Made by a program: the position numbers and the translations under genes. A DNA stretch of 64,000 bases from Saturnia japonica. Lineage: Eukaryota > Arthropoda > Insecta > Lepidoptera > Saturniidae. The notes beneath the pieces are model-generated. The model was not told the DNA's origin, searched no databases, and worked only from the letters and a program-made list of their open reading frames with translations. The stretch spans positions 11,054,001 to 11,118,000 of the forward strand of contig CM065326.1 in assembly GCA_033032175.1 (NCBI GenBank), written 5' to 3'. How positions within the stretch are numbered: position 1 is the first letter of the stretch; each line of letters begins with the position of its first letter. Shown here piece after piece: positions 63,359 to 64,000 of the stretch.

Positions 63359-63775
63359 TTAAATGCCATTACCGGTAGACATGTGATTAGTCAAATGAGT
63401 TGTATTAGTGACATCAATTAGAATATTAGAAATAATCTTGATTTTGTTTTGTTTTGTAGATTTGGGCTTAGTATTTGCCAGGGGAACTACGTAATTAATA
63501 TCGACATTATCGTTTTGATTCACAGGTATATTATTGATATACCCCAAATGCTTGCCATGTGCGCATATTTCGTCAACATCACATAGAAAACAACTCATTT
63601 TTCTTATAGTCATTCTAGGTTTAAGCCTATCCCAAAGTACCTGGTGCACAGAGAGGGTGCCTCTAAATGGTTTCAACTGCTCAGGAATCAATCTTTCCCT
63701 CTGCATTATATCTTCTTCTGTAACTCTTTTAATTATAATATTCTCTGTTGGCGACAGAACAGTGTTTTTTCGTGT
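63359..63775 (-). CDS. Unrecognised protein exon, Cys/His pattern
   Basis: Open reading from a possible acceptor at 63,776-63,777 (CTAAG|ACACG) to a TAA at 63,359, about 138 codons; an internal ATG at 63,706 could also be a start. Middle segment FRGTLSVHQVLWDRLKPRMT then KMSCFLCDVDEICAHGKHLG, giving a C-x2-C...C-x-H arrangement that could bind zinc. I have a weak memory of similar repeated lepidopteran hypothetical proteins, possibly transposon-derived. The tail is low complexity. May be a gene fragment. Confidence 0.4.
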   Translation of the reverse strand, partial: TRKNTVLSPTENIIIKRVTEEDIMQRERLIPEQLKPFRGTLSVHQVLWDRLKPRMTIRKMSCFLCDVDEICAHGKHLGYINNIPVNQNDNVDINYVVPLANTKPKSTKQNKIKIISNILIDVTNTTHLTNHMSTGNGI

Positions 63776-64000
63776 CTTAGGTTAAGGTATTTTGTGTTAT
63801 TATTATATTGATGTGTCATATATTATGTATTACAATAAAATAGATTAATATTGACAATATTATAGAAAAATGTAAGCGAATACGCTACATTACAAGTTGC
63901 ATGTGGTATGTTAAGAGATATATAAACGATTATGTATTGTGTGTCACATATGTGAAAATATAGCTAATATAGAACAGATTAACATATAAAGTAAGCCAAT
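63776..64000. other. Right edge of window, nothing recognised
   Basis: AT-rich with no feature. Confidence 0.3.

Overview
This is a eukaryotic, AT-rich window and almost certainly comes from a lepidopteran (moth or butterfly) genome. The evidence is spliced genes with GT-AG introns, an insect-style DEAD-box helicase gene, tRNA-derived SINEs, several mariner/pogo/piggyBac transposon families, and many short Helitron-like elements (5' TC, 3' hairpin then CTAG, inserted between A and T) of the kind that is abundant in Lepidoptera. Nothing looks bacterial. All calls were made by eye from translation and splice-site reading, with no database search.

Two host genes lie on the minus strand, head to tail. 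From 57,297 down to 47,343 is a complete 15-exon DDX27 (Drs1-type) nucleolar DEAD-box RNA helicase of about 781 codons, with every intron phase consistent. From 38,000 down to 393, and running off the left edge, is a long gene read here as 14 exons (about 820 codons). It encodes an acidic N-terminus, an MBD/TAM-type methyl-CpG-binding-like domain, a basic/proline-rich linker, a PHD-type zinc finger (on an exon at 18,310-18,444 that has no internal start codon), further Pro/Ala-rich exons, and an F-box whose downstream part lies outside the window. Its identity is left open. A one-base break in exon 2, in an A-run near 35,268-35,271, looks like a homopolymer indel.

The rest is mostly mobile DNA in the introns and intergenic space. 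From the left: a retroposon-like repeat 'X' next to the F-box splice donor; a Ty3/gypsy element lacking its reverse transcriptase (1.37-4.21 kb); a mariner (4.67-5.94 kb); a 147-bp tandem array running into a 550-bp element with 34-bp perfect inverted ends (8.8-9.88 kb); a tRNA-SINE (10.7 kb); a second mariner (12.78-14.00 kb); a Tigger/pogo element (22.6-24.6 kb); a Helitron (26.25-26.75 kb); a SINE split by a young 5'-truncated LINE (26.95-28.31 kb); and a 184-bp tandem array with four-unit higher-order structure (29.6-31.4 kb).

Between the two genes are more Helitrons, a transposase with an unusually wide DD82E spacing (41-42.7 kb), and a nested stack in which a deleted piggyBac sits inside an X element (43.98-45.77 kb). 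DDX27 introns carry a SINE, an RTE-type LINE tail and several Helitron termini very close to splice sites. To the right of DDX27 are another X copy interrupted by a Helitron, an inverted repeat pair shared with 42.1 kb, a local segmental duplication that supplies a paralogous empty site for a Helitron (60.7-61.25 kb), and one unrecognised ORF (63.4-63.8 kb). The clearest biological points are the MBD-PHD-F-box gene and the nested insertion history. I found no strong case for a wholly new biochemical system.
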